A DNA stretch of 10,136 nt from Verrucomicrobiales bacterium. Its GTDB lineage: Bacteria > Verrucomicrobiota > Verrucomicrobiia > Verrucomicrobiales > SLCJ01. Position numbers and translations under genes: made by a program. The stretch spans positions 1 to 10,136 of the forward strand of contig SLCJ01000403.1 in the NCBI GenBank assembly GCA_007125835.1. The letters are read 5' to 3'. Under the pieces are notes generated by a model. The model saw only the letters and a program-made list of their open reading frames with translations, ran no database searches and was not told where the DNA came from. Numbering within the stretch: position 1 is the first letter of the stretch; each line of letters begins with the position of its first letter. Shown in pieces: positions 1-7,265 of this stretch.

Positions 1-892
1 CCTGACGCTGAAGCACCGAGAAATACTCGCCGGCCACCCGCACCGCAAAGGACTGCTTGAAGCGTTCAAACTGATGGATCGCGTAAACCAAGTCCCTTTC
101 CGCCTGGGTCTTCGCCTCCGCCACCACAAGTGGCCCGCTTCCTCTTAACAAAGGAATCGAAACCGATCCGTCGGCGAGGATGCCGAACGCGCTCAAGCGC
201 TCGCCGTGCAGCAAGCTGACCAGATCCACGACCAGGCGCGCGCCCAAACTGGCTCCCGTTTGAAAGGCCCGGGAAAAACCCAGCTCACCGGTGCGTCTGC
301 CCGTGGTCACCCCGCTCGCCTGATCACTATCCAACACCGCTTCCATGGCACCCGAAAACGTGTTGTCAAAACGGAACTGCTCCAAGTCCAGCTGCAGGGC
401 GGCGGAAAACACCGACTCCTTGCGCGTCTGGTATTCCCGCCCGTTGGCCGCCCCCAGTTGCAGCGCCTCCAGCAAGCTAATCCGGAGATCCTCGTCCACG
501 GCATCCTCACTGTCGGCCAGAAACCCAAGCTCCTCGGCCGACGATGACCCGGACACCTCGGCTATTCTCGCCTCCAAATCACCCCACTCCGCCACCGGTA
601 GACGCTGATCAATCAGCAGCCGCTGCCGGAAGGTCACACTCGGCCTCTCGACGGTAAATAGTTCGCGCCGTCCCAGTGCGCGCTCACCCGCCTCGCCGAT
701 CAATTCATAGGCGGCACGGTCCGCCGCCTCGCGCTGCGAGGAGGCCGATCGGCAGGACGACAAAAAAAACGCCGACAAAATAAAAGCGGGAAATAACAAA
801 AAAATGCTGACGCCGCACCACACGTTTCGTCCGGGGTTGCCACCCGGCCGGTGTTCTGCCTCGCTGTCGTTGCTTTTTTTATTCTCAATCAT
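1..892 (-). CDS. TolC-family outer-membrane efflux lipoprotein, N-terminal part (partial, runs off left edge)
   Basis: About 297 codons read without a stop from ATG at 892 to the window edge, so the C-terminal part is missing. The N-terminus has a long polar lead (residues 1-24), a hydrophobic stretch (about 25-43) rich in Phe and Leu, and a lipobox Leu-Ser-Ser-Cys with Cys47, which predicts a lipid-anchored outer-membrane protein. The rest is charged and helical. A stretch near residue 250 (PLLRGSGPLVVAEAKTQAER) and the following YAIHQFERFKQSFAVRVAGE segment match the conserved helix pattern of TolC/OEP proteins. The family forms trimeric outer-membrane channels for efflux pumps or type I secretion. 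A GGAG lies two bases before the ATG. The missing part should hold the second TolC repeat. Partner genes (membrane-fusion protein, pump) are not in the window, so the substrate cannot be inferred. Homopolymer runs at 762-769, 798-804 and 874-880 lie in the signal region. Confidence 0.75.
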   Translation of the reverse strand, partial: MIENKKSNDSEAEHRPGGNPGRNVWCGVSIFLLFPAFILSAFFLSSCRSASSQREAADRAAYELIGEAGERALGRRELFTVERPSVTFRQRLLIDQRLPVAEWGDLEARIAEVSGSSSAEELGFLADSEDAVDEDLRISLLEALQLGAANGREYQTRKESVFSAALQLDLEQFRFDNTFSGAMEAVLDSDQASGVTTGRRTGELGFSRAFQTGASLGARLVVDLVSLLHGERLSAFGILADGSVSIPLLRGSGPLVVAEAKTQAERDLVYAIHQFERFKQSFAVRVAGEYFSVLQRQ

Positions 893-1106
893 GTCTCCAA
901 AACACGGATGACTGGCGCAAAGTCGGCCGCCCCATGAAGCCGGGCACTCCGACCTCCTCACGGCCACAGATAAGGCAGTCACCGCCCCGATCTTTCAAGA
1001 GATACCCGGGCACACGGTCAAACGATGGCCATGCCCCAACGATTTCCTCCCATTCGACCCACCGGGCTCCGGAACGAAGCTCCCTCCACCAGGCGGACCA
1101 CTCCAC
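885..1106 (-). CDS. Doubtful small Trp-rich ORF overlapping the TolC-like start
   Basis: A 73-codon frame opens with GTG at 1106 and stops with TGA at 885-887, overlapping the ATG (890-892) of the TolC-like gene by 8 bases. Such an overlap is typical of translationally coupled genes. The predicted peptide is rich in Trp and charged residues, has a Cys-Leu-Ile-Cys pair near residue 46, and matches no family I know. Against it: there is no good ribosome binding site, the start is GTG, and the Trp content may simply reflect CCA-rich opposite-strand sequence. It is listed because it is the only candidate in the 250-bp gap between the oxidoreductase and the TolC-like gene. Confidence 0.2.
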   Translation of the reverse strand: MEWSAWWRELRSGARWVEWEEIVGAWPSFDRVPGYLLKDRGGDCLICGREEVGVPGFMGRPTLRQSSVFWRHD

Positions 1107-1142
1107 AGGTCCACCCCGGCTGGAACGAACACCGTAAAAAAT

Positions 1143-2432
1143 TCACTCGCCGGGATACGCCCAAGGCTCGCGCAACGCCCGCTCCCGCATCGCTTCGGCT
1201 TCCGCATCTTCGGGAAACGATTCGTTCTCCGGATCGTAGACGACCCGCCTGCCCAGCCGCCAGGCAATCGCCGCCGCCTGGCAGGCATTGTGTCCGCGCC
1301 TGGTGATCTCCGCATCACAGCGCGTCCGGCCACGGTGACGCACCGCATCCAGAAAGTCGCGCACGTGCGCCGACGCATCCGTGCCACGCAAGCTCCCGCC
1401 CGCAAATCCCTCAAGCAATGACTCAGACGAGGCCTCCATACGCCCCGAGTCGCCCGCCTCAACCCATCCCTCGTCGCCCTCAAACCGCACCGGACACGTG
1501 CCCAGCCCCAGCCAGTCGCCCTCATTCGCAAACCCGCCGCGCCGCAACACCACGCGCAAGCCGTTGGCGTATTTTCCCATGATCGATCCCTCATCCCCCG
1601 GCTCGAACTCAACCGGAGCCGTGTCATCCGCATCCGCCGCCCACTGGCACAGGTCCAGCGTATGCACTCCCCAGTCAGGGATTCCGAAGGCCGCCGCGAA
1701 CAAAGGATGTCGGTTCCACTGCGTCAGATAGGAGGAATGATACGGCACCCATGGCGAGGGCCCGAGCCAGCGATCCCAATCCACCACGCTTGGGTCGGGC
1801 TCATCCTCCACACCCGGATCCCACTCCTCCACGCTGGGCTCCAAAATCGAAGCGTGCAGTGTTTTCAATTGCCCCAACCGCCCGCTCCTCGCCAAATCCG
1901 CGGCATACTGGAAATTCTCCACACTGCGCCGCTGCGTTCCCGCCTGAAAGACCCGCCCCCGCGCCTCGAAAACGCGCGCCATCGCCCTCGCCTCCCCAAT
2001 TGTCATCGCGCAAGGCTTTTCGCAATACACATCCAATCCTGCATGCGCAGCCAGCGCACTGGCGAGTGCATGCCAGCGGTCGCCGGTTGCGACCAGAACC
2101 GCGTCCACACCCGGCCTCTCAAGGGTCTCGTAAAAGTCACGCGTCACCCGGCAGTCGCGATTCCCGTAATGACCGTCGACTTCCGCCTTCGCGTAGCTTC
2201 GGCGGCTTTCCTGCACATCGCAAATCTCCACCACCTGCACGTCCGGCTGCCGCAGGAAATCGCGCATCACTTGCCGACCACGAGAACCGATTCCAAGCCC
2301 GGCCACCACAATCCGCTCGCTCGGAGCCACGCCCCCGTCCAAGCCCAGCACCCGTCCGGGGACCACAAGTGGACCCGCCGCCAGCAAAGCGGTGCCCGTG
2401 AATCTGCGTCGCGACCATGATCGTTGTTTCAT
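1143..2432 (-). CDS. Tat-exported Gfo/Idh/MocA-family oxidoreductase
   Basis: A 429-residue protein from ATG 2432. The N-terminus carries a twin-arginine signal (SRRRF at residues 7-11, then a hydrophobic segment to about 31), so it should be exported folded with its cofactor. An NAD(P)-binding Rossmann fold follows, with GLGIGSRG at 45-52 and an acidic strand end at D72. The family Glu-Lys-Pro motif is at 138-140, AGTQRRS at 164-170, and a DWGVHTLDLCQW segment at 253-264 supplies the conserved active-site His/Asp region. Gfo/Idh/MocA enzymes oxidise or reduce sugars and sugar derivatives. Tat-exported members are very common in Verrucomicrobia and Planctomycetes, and the substrate cannot be told from sequence. 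I chose ATG 2432 because the Tat signal follows it directly; an in-frame GTG at 2465 would add 11 residues but lies inside a purine-rich AGGAGGTGGA (2461-2470). The nearby fucosidases suggest, but do not prove, a role in glycan use. Confidence 0.88.
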   Translation of the reverse strand: MKQRSWSRRRFTGTALLAAGPLVVPGRVLGLDGGVAPSERIVVAGLGIGSRGRQVMRDFLRQPDVQVVEICDVQESRRSYAKAEVDGHYGNRDCRVTRDFYETLERPGVDAVLVATGDRWHALASALAAHAGLDVYCEKPCAMTIGEARAMARVFEARGRVFQAGTQRRSVENFQYAADLARSGRLGQLKTLHASILEPSVEEWDPGVEDEPDPSVVDWDRWLGPSPWVPYHSSYLTQWNRHPLFAAAFGIPDWGVHTLDLCQWAADADDTAPVEFEPGDEGSIMGKYANGLRVVLRRGGFANEGDWLGLGTCPVRFEGDEGWVEAGDSGRMEASSESLLEGFAGGSLRGTDASAHVRDFLDAVRHRGRTRCDAEITRRGHNACQAAAIAWRLGRRVVYDPENESFPEDAEAEAMRERALREPWAYPGE

Positions 2433-2601
2433 TGTGTGCCGGATCCCCGATCTGCGGGAATCCACCTCCTGCGGCTCTTACGTCAGCGCAGCCTCGCATC
2501 CTTTCACCTCCCGGCCAATCCTATCTCCCCAAGAAGGAAAGCTCAGGTCCACGGGCAATTGTTGCGGCAGACCAAAGGCTCCCAAAAGAGCGTCGTCGCC
2601 A
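2433..2601 (-). promoter_or_regulatory. Leader region of the oxidoreductase with two Shine-Dalgarno-like sequences
   Basis: This 169-bp stretch between menA and the oxidoreductase contains two strong purine-rich motifs on the minus strand. GGAGGTGA (2504-2511) is a perfect complement to the usual 16S anti-Shine-Dalgarno and stands four bases before an ATG at 2499. AGGAGGTGGA is at 2461-2470. Neither is correctly placed for the oxidoreductase ATG at 2432. The ATG-2499 frame differs from the oxidoreductase frame and stays open to 2137, inside that gene. I see no clear sigma70 promoter and no intrinsic terminator here. Whether either motif is used is unknown. Confidence 0.3.
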
Positions 2602-3474
2602 TCACCACCGCAGGCCGATATGAAAGAGCGCCGCAAATGAAACCAGAATGAGCGAGGCCAAGGCCAACGCCTTGTTGAGCCACCTCCCCGGAGGATGACG
2701 AAGAATCCGCCGCGATAACATCCACACCCCCGGCACAAGAATGAGTGGCGCCAGGGCCGCCCCCACCAAGCCCAGGGGAATCCATGCCAATCCGACCACC
2801 AACGGCAGCCATAACAAAACCGCCACCTCGCGCCGCGCCCACTCCGTCCCAAAGCGCACGGCCAGGGTTCGTTTCCCGGCCACTCGATCACCATCCGCAT
2901 CCCTGAGATTGTTGATAGCAATCAGCGCGGTCGACAGACAGCCCACCTGCACGCCGAGCAACCACGCTTGCGGAGGCCAGCCACCCGTCTGCACGAACAC
3001 CGTGCCCGCCACCGCCACCAGGCCGAAAAACAAGATCACAAACACCTCACCCAGCCCACGGTACGCAAGCGGCCACGGCCCGCCCGTATAGCCGAAGGCG
3101 AAATACAAAGACGGCAATCCAATGGCCAGAATCGGCCACCCCCGAGCCAATACCAATGGCCACGCCGCCAGCGCCGCCAACACCAGTGCCACCGCACCCA
3201 TCAGGAAAACCACCCGCGGCGCAAGCAGGCCGGATGCCGTCACACGCACCGGCCCAATGCGCCCGCTGGTGTCCGCACCCTTGCGGAAATCGATTACGTC
3301 ATTAAAAAAATTCGTGCCAATCTGGATCAACACCGCCGATGCCAGCGTGCACGTGGCCAACACAAGCGAAAACGCCCCCTCCAAACGCCACGCCAAAGCC
3401 GTGCCCACCCACACCGGGACTAGCGCGGCTGGCAGGGTTTTCGGACGTGAGGCAGCGAGGAGGGCGCGGATCAT
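2602..3474 (-). CDS. menA: 1,4-dihydroxy-2-naphthoate polyprenyltransferase (MenA, UbiA superfamily)
   Basis: A 290-residue, very hydrophobic protein with about eight or nine membrane helices, the normal size for MenA. It attaches a polyprenyl chain to 1,4-dihydroxy-2-naphthoate in the cytoplasmic membrane, giving demethylmenaquinone for the respiratory chain. Both Asp-rich UbiA motifs are visible: NFFNDVIDF at residues 55-63, followed by the MenA-typical KGADTSGRIGP, and NNLRDADGD at 188-196, followed by AGKRTLAVRFG. These bind the Mg2+-prenyl diphosphate. GYTGGPWPLAYRGLGE at 128-143 is also MenA-like and argues against UbiA or chlorophyll synthase. ATG 3474 was taken as the start; an in-frame TTG at 3487-3489, eight bases after a GGAGG (3498-3502), is a real alternative and would add five residues. 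No other men genes are present. It lies 80 bp downstream of the fucosidase on the same strand and could be co-transcribed with it. Confidence 0.92.
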   Translation of the reverse strand: MIRALLAASRPKTLPAALVPVWVGTALAWRLEGAFSLVLATCTLASAVLIQIGTNFFNDVIDFRKGADTSGRIGPVRVTASGLLAPRVVFLMGAVALVLAALAAWPLVLARGWPILAIGLPSLYFAFGYTGGPWPLAYRGLGEVFVILFFGLVAVAGTVFVQTGGWPPQAWLLGVQVGCLSTALIAINNLRDADGDRVAGKRTLAVRFGTEWARREVAVLLWLPLVVGLAWIPLGLVGAALAPLILVPGVWMLSRRILRHPPGRWLNKALALASLILVSFAALFHIGLRW

Positions 3475-3554
3475 GGACGGCGGCGGCAATGAACCCGCCT
3501 CCGCCCGCAAAGCAAGCCGCGTTTCCCGCCCCCCTCATCCTTCGCTCCCCACCT

Positions 3555-5396
3555 TCACTCCACCGGACGAAGCGTGATCGAGCGCAGGTTCATCAACCCC
3601 TGGCCTTCGATCGACAACGGACGGACGTGCATCGCCTGCAGCCCGCTCTGCGAAAGCGTCACCTTCCCAAGCGAACGCGTCTCAAAAGAACGCCAACCTC
3701 CGGTGGACTCCACATCGGCCTTGAGCACCTGATCCAACAGGCGTATCTCAATCTCGCCACCCGCGCCCTCGGCGCAAGCATACTCAACCAACACCTCAAA
3801 CTCACCCGGGTGCTCCTCAGCCGTGCCCCCGGTGTGCACCACCCGTAGCGGGCGGTCGGCGAAAAAGGGAAACCAGACACTGTCATCAACCGAAGACCAA
3901 TATCCAAGATGCACCCCACCGACCGCCGTCTCGGGCCGGATCACAGGCTCGTCCGCTGACGTCTGAATGATCGCGTCAGTAGCATTGACCACCACTCGGC
4001 GGTCCGCCGCCTGGAACACGTAGGGCAGTTCGTCGGTATTCGGAGGACCATCCAGCGACACAGCCACCACCGGCATCTCCACTCCCTCCGGCGGTGCCTC
4101 CGGCAGGCGAACCAGCGGCGTGCCATCGACATTCACCTCAAGAGCCGCCGGAGCCGGTCCGATCAAACGGGCACCGGTCACTCCGGTGGTCAACCCGTCG
4201 AGACGGATCATTCCCGATTCCGGCCACTCATACAAATGCAGATACAGCGTGTGTGCACCGTCCCGTTCCGCCACCGTGCAACGCCCCTCGAACGGCGTGC
4301 GGACGAACGGGCTGGCCTGCGTGCCGTAAATCGACTCTCCATGGTGCTCCAGCCACTGCCCCACCTCGCGCAGCACCACCGCTGAAGGTTCAGGGATGCG
4401 CCCGTAGCGGTCCGGCCCCACATTAAGCAGCAGGTTTCCTCCCTTGCTGACAATGTCCGTGAGCATCTCCAGAATGTCGCGGGTGCTCTTCCAGTTCTGA
4501 TCGTGATAGCTGAAACCAAAACTCTCGTTCATCGTATGACACACCTCGAAGAGACGCCCGGGATGCCCGGTCGGTGGAATGTATTTCTCCGGCGTGAAAA
4601 AGTCGCCATAGTCGTTCTCAAGACCATTCCAGAACCGGTTGTTGTAGATCGCGGCGGGTTGCTTGGCGTGCCAGTTCTCAAGTATGGCGCGCGTCCCCCA
4701 ATGCGATCCCTGTCTCTCGGCTGAGGAAAAATCCACCCAAAGAATTCCCACATCGCCGTAGTTTGATGCCAGCTCGTCCAAATGATGGTGAAGATATTCG
4801 ATATATTCCTCCCCACTGTAGCCAGGATGCTGCCAGTCGATCAGCGAGTAGTAGTATCCAGGCACCACACCCGCGTCCCGGAACGCCTCGGTATACTCAC
4901 GCACCAAGTCGCGCCCCTCCGGCGATATGTTCGTCCCTCCCGTGATTTCGTTGTCAACGGAATAGGGGGCCGTACTCTCGAACAAGGTATACCCGTCGTG
5001 ATGCTTGGTGGTAAGCACCGCATACCGCATGCCGGCGTCGCGGGCCAGCTCGGCCCAGGATTCCATGATCCCCTCCTCCGGCGTGAAAATCGGCTTCTGC
5101 AAATCCCCATACTCCGGCTCGGGCACCCGTGCCCACACCTTGATCCACTCGGCGTAGTGCTGCTCATACTTAGTGCCGGTCTCCGGGTCCGGAGGCCAGT
5201 AACCACCTGCTGCACTATACAGGCCCCAGTGAATGAACATACCGAACCTCGCCTCCTCAAACCAAGCGGTTCGCTCCGCCTTACTGTCGATCAAAGACTG
5301 CACGCCGGCAAACGGCGAGACTTCAGGGTCGGCTTTGGCTACTCCCCCTACAGTCGTAATAGCTGCGGCAATCATAAGGAATTTGAACTTATTCAT
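3555..5396 (-). CDS. Exported alpha-L-fucosidase, GH29, with C-terminal beta-sandwich modules
   Basis: A 613-residue protein from ATG 5396. A Sec signal peptide (residues 1 to about 22, probably cleaved after AKA) points to export. The GH29 (beta/alpha)8 barrel spans about 43-350: WFEEARFGMFIHWGLY (45-60), the substrate-binding KHHDGY (131-136), and LWVD, where D222 aligns with the GH29 catalytic nucleophile. E284 in FEVC is the likely acid/base region, and GGNLLLNVGPD (319-329) closes the barrel. GH29 enzymes are retaining exo-enzymes that release terminal alpha-L-fucose from glycans such as fucoidan. After a first beta-sandwich (about 355-455), residues 470-613 form an extra domain ending LMNLRSITLRPVE, which resembles carbohydrate-binding modules; single-domain relatives are near 450 residues. 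An in-frame GTG at 5411 is a less likely start. No clear Shine-Dalgarno precedes the ATG. It is divergent from a second GH29 gene. Confidence 0.93.
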   Translation of the reverse strand: MNKFKFLMIAAAITTVGGVAKADPEVSPFAGVQSLIDSKAERTAWFEEARFGMFIHWGLYSAAGGYWPPDPETGTKYEQHYAEWIKVWARVPEPEYGDLQKPIFTPEEGIMESWAELARDAGMRYAVLTTKHHDGYTLFESTAPYSVDNEITGGTNISPEGRDLVREYTEAFRDAGVVPGYYYSLIDWQHPGYSGEEYIEYLHHHLDELASNYGDVGILWVDFSSAERQGSHWGTRAILENWHAKQPAAIYNNRFWNGLENDYGDFFTPEKYIPPTGHPGRLFEVCHTMNESFGFSYHDQNWKSTRDILEMLTDIVSKGGNLLLNVGPDRYGRIPEPSAVVLREVGQWLEHHGESIYGTQASPFVRTPFEGRCTVAERDGAHTLYLHLYEWPESGMIRLDGLTTGVTGARLIGPAPAALEVNVDGTPLVRLPEAPPEGVEMPVVAVSLDGPPNTDELPYVFQAADRRVVVNATDAIIQTSADEPVIRPETAVGGVHLGYWSSVDDSVWFPFFADRPLRVVHTGGTAEEHPGEFEVLVEYACAEGAGGEIEIRLLDQVLKADVESTGGWRSFETRSLGKVTLSQSGLQAMHVRPLSIEGQGLMNLRSITLRPVE

Positions 5397-5446
5397 GGGC
5401 CAGTCTACCACAGGAAGCGGAAATTGCCATGCGGACGTGTTGCGAA

Positions 5447-5475
5447 AATGTACGGAATTCCCACATTGAACTCAA
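5447..5475 (-). promoter_or_regulatory. Predicted sigma70-type promoter for the leftward fucosidase
   Basis: On the minus strand, TTGAGT (5470-5475) and TACATT (5447-5452) match the -35 and -10 boxes at four of six positions each, separated by exactly 17 bases. This predicts a transcript start near 5440 and a leader of about 44 bases. The -35 box is half of an imperfect palindrome, TTGAACTCAA (5466-5475), whose other strand reads TTGAAC towards the rightward fucosidase. A second -10-like TAGACT (5402-5407) lies so close to the ATG that it would give a nearly leaderless mRNA. Confidence 0.4.
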
Positions 5476-5498
5476 CCACGGGTGTAAATCGGTACAAT
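5466..5498 (+). promoter_or_regulatory. Weak promoter and possible operator for the rightward fucosidase
   Basis: TACAAT (5493-5498) is a five-of-six -10 box. The best upstream -35 box, TTGAAC (5466-5471), is 21 bases away, longer than the usual 16-18, which suggests a promoter that needs an activator, if it is one at all. Overlapping the -10 box is an inverted repeat TGTA-N6-TACA (5483-5496), a plausible but unproven regulator site. Substrate-inducible control would be expected for a fucosidase. Confidence 0.25.
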
Positions 5499-5559
5499 AT
5501 CGGCATTGACGAAACCAGCCGGGGACCGTTTCTTGCTGGGCGTTTCCAAGATCGCCAAT

Positions 5560-6927
5560 ATGAACAAATTCCTCACCCTCGCCCTCTCCGCCGCCATGTG
5601 GCTCCCCTCCAGTTTCAACTCCGCCCGCGGCGCCGACGGTGCCGACACCACTTGGTTTGAAGACGCCCGCTTCGGCATGTTCATCCACTTCGGCCTCTAC
5701 AGCATCCCCGGCGGCGTTTGGGACGGCCGCCCCGTGCAGCGCAACCACTACGCCGAATGGATCCGCTTCCAGCACGATTGGCCCGAACCCGGCGGCATCC
5801 CCGCAGATGAATACAACGCCCTCGCCGCCGAATTCAACCCCACCGGCTTTGATGCCAACGAATGGATCCGCGAAGCGAAAAACGCCGGCATGCGCTACTT
5901 CCTTATCACCGCGAAACACCACGACGGTTTCGCCCTCTGGAATTCGGACGTGTGCGATTTCAATGTCGTCAAATCCACCCCGTTCGGCCGCGACATCCTG
6001 GCCGAACTCGCCGAAGCCTGCCGCCGCCACGGCATCCGCCTCGGCTTCTATTATTCCCATTGGCTCGACTGGTATCATCCCGGCGGTGCCCTCCCCCCAT
6101 GGCCCGAAATCGATCCCGACCCCCCCATGCAGCAGCCGTCAGACGCCGAGTTCCAGCGCTACTGGGATGAAAAATGCCTCCCTCAAGTGCGCGAATTGCT
6201 CGAACGCTTCGAACCGGATTTCATGTGGTTCGACTCGTGGGGACGCCATCGCGAACCCTTCCAGAAAATGATGACACCCGAACGTATCGATTCGCTCGTC
6301 TCACTGGTGCGCGAAACCAACCCGGACACACTTATCAACAGCCGCATCGGCACCGACGACGGCATCGATTACCTCTCGATGCCCGACAACCATTTCCCCG
6401 ATCAGGGATTTGATATGCCTTGGGAAACATCCGGCACACTCAATCACTCCTGGGGCTACCACAAACTCGACTTCCATTGGAAGCCCGTGGGCCAGCTGCT
6501 GCGCTGGCTCGTCGACAACACCAGCCGCGGTGGCAACTACCAGCTCAATGTAGGCCCCACCGACAAGGGCGTTTTCCAACCCGCAGCCAACCGACGCCTC
6601 CGCGAAATCGGAGCCTGGATGGACATCAATGGCGAAGCAATCCACGCCGTGCGCCGCGCGCCGATCGACGAGCCGGAATGGGGACGCTTCACACTGCGCC
6701 GCGACAGGCAGGGCAACCCGGAAACTCTCTACGTATTCGTCTACGACAGACCAGCAGCAGAAACCCTGAACTTCACCTTTGCCGAAGCCGAGCCCATATC
6801 CGCACGCGTCCTCGAAACCAGCCAGGACCTTGATATCAACGCCGACGCGGAAGGCCAAATCACACTCCGCCTCCCCGAACATCTCCCCGATGAACGCATC
6901 TCCGTGATCGCCGTCGATTTCAAGTGA
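5560..6927 (+). CDS. Exported alpha-L-fucosidase, GH29 (second paralogue)
   Basis: A 455-residue protein from ATG 5560, which is followed by a Sec signal peptide (residues 1 to about 24, ending SARGA). An upstream in-frame TTG (5506) would put polar residues before the signal and is rejected. The GH29 barrel begins almost at once: WFEDARFGMFIHFGLY (32-47), KHHDGF (119-124), FYYSHWLDWYHP (163-174), and FMWFDSWG, where D225 fits the catalytic nucleophile. E289 in PWETSGT, followed by NHSWGY, is the likely acid/base. RGGNYQLNVGPTDKG then closes the barrel, and one beta-sandwich of about 90 residues ends the protein. It should release alpha-L-fucose from a glycan in the periplasm or outside the cell. 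It lacks the extra C-terminal module of its divergent neighbour and differs from it widely in sequence, so the two are unlikely to be a recent duplication and probably act on different linkages. No strong ribosome binding site precedes it. Confidence 0.93.
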   Translation: MNKFLTLALSAAMWLPSSFNSARGADGADTTWFEDARFGMFIHFGLYSIPGGVWDGRPVQRNHYAEWIRFQHDWPEPGGIPADEYNALAAEFNPTGFDANEWIREAKNAGMRYFLITAKHHDGFALWNSDVCDFNVVKSTPFGRDILAELAEACRRHGIRLGFYYSHWLDWYHPGGALPPWPEIDPDPPMQQPSDAEFQRYWDEKCLPQVRELLERFEPDFMWFDSWGRHREPFQKMMTPERIDSLVSLVRETNPDTLINSRIGTDDGIDYLSMPDNHFPDQGFDMPWETSGTLNHSWGYHKLDFHWKPVGQLLRWLVDNTSRGGNYQLNVGPTDKGVFQPAANRRLREIGAWMDINGEAIHAVRRAPIDEPEWGRFTLRRDRQGNPETLYVFVYDRPAAETLNFTFAEAEPISARVLETSQDLDINADAEGQITLRLPEHLPDERISVIAVDFK

Positions 6928-6998
6928 GGCGCTACCCTTGCCCCAGCCCCTCGCCCAAAGTCACGGCAGCCTGCCCAGCAGCCGCAGAGGCCTTAAAT

Positions 6999-7085
6999 TC
7001 AATCACGCGATTCGTCCGCTTTGAACACAGCGCCCTGCTTGAGGTATGCTTCATCGGAATCGTTTCCGTCGCCCCAGGCATCCTG
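6999..7085 (-). pseudogene. Possible 3' remnant of a gene (unidentified)
   Basis: On the minus strand, a frame ending with TGA at 6999-7001 reads 28 residues of protein-like sequence ending YLKQGAVFKADESRD, preceded by an acidic stretch (GDGNDSDEA). The codons look ordinary for coding DNA in this window, unlike the repeat-derived sequence just upstream (above 7090). I do not recognise the family. It could be the tail of a gene whose body was lost when the palindromic repeats arrived, or it could be chance. Confidence 0.2.
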
Positions 7086-7135
7086 ACCCACCCCCGGAGA
7101 ACAAGGCTTGGATTCCACATTCCCACCGGTTCCAG

Positions 7136-7180
7136 CGGGCCGAAGGCCCGTCCCATCCCAGCCCAGGCCAACGGCCTGGG
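7136..7180. repeat. Two-hairpin palindromic repeat, unit 1
   Basis: Hairpin A (7136-7150) is CGGGCC-GAA-GGCCCG, a perfect 6-bp stem with a GAA triloop. After an 11-base linker, hairpin B (7162-7180) is CCCAGGCC-AAC-GGCCTGGG, a perfect 8-bp stem. The flanking CCAT (7153-7156) and ATGG (7182-7185) could extend pairing around B. There is no T tract on either side, so a simple intrinsic terminator is unlikely. The layout (15-base hairpin, 11-base linker, 19-base hairpin) recurs in unit 2 at 7266, although stem sequences differ, which indicates a repeat family kept by structure, like REP/BIME elements. Confidence 0.75.
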
Positions 7181-7265
7181 AATGGCACCCCACACAACAC
7201 CAAGGGATGAAGGCCAGACCCAATATCGGAACATCACCAGCACGCGATAAAATCACGCACCCCCC

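Noticed and set aside
1662..2420. 252-codon plus-strand frame
   Set aside because: It is antisense to the Gfo/Idh/MocA oxidoreductase; the His/Arg/Pro-rich product has no recognisable domain.
5389..5411. Upstream GTG start (5411) for the leftward fucosidase
   Set aside because: It would put five residues before the Met-Asn-Lys start of a normal signal peptide and has no better ribosome binding site.
5389..6078. 229-codon minus-strand frame across the divergent region and the rightward fucosidase
   Set aside because: It overlaps GH29 catalytic-domain coding sequence, and its Gly/Val/Glu-rich product is a mirror of that gene with no family signature.
6924..7250. 108-codon plus-strand frame overlapping the fucosidase stop
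   Set aside because: It has no ribosome binding site, runs through a hairpin repeat, and has a low-complexity composition.
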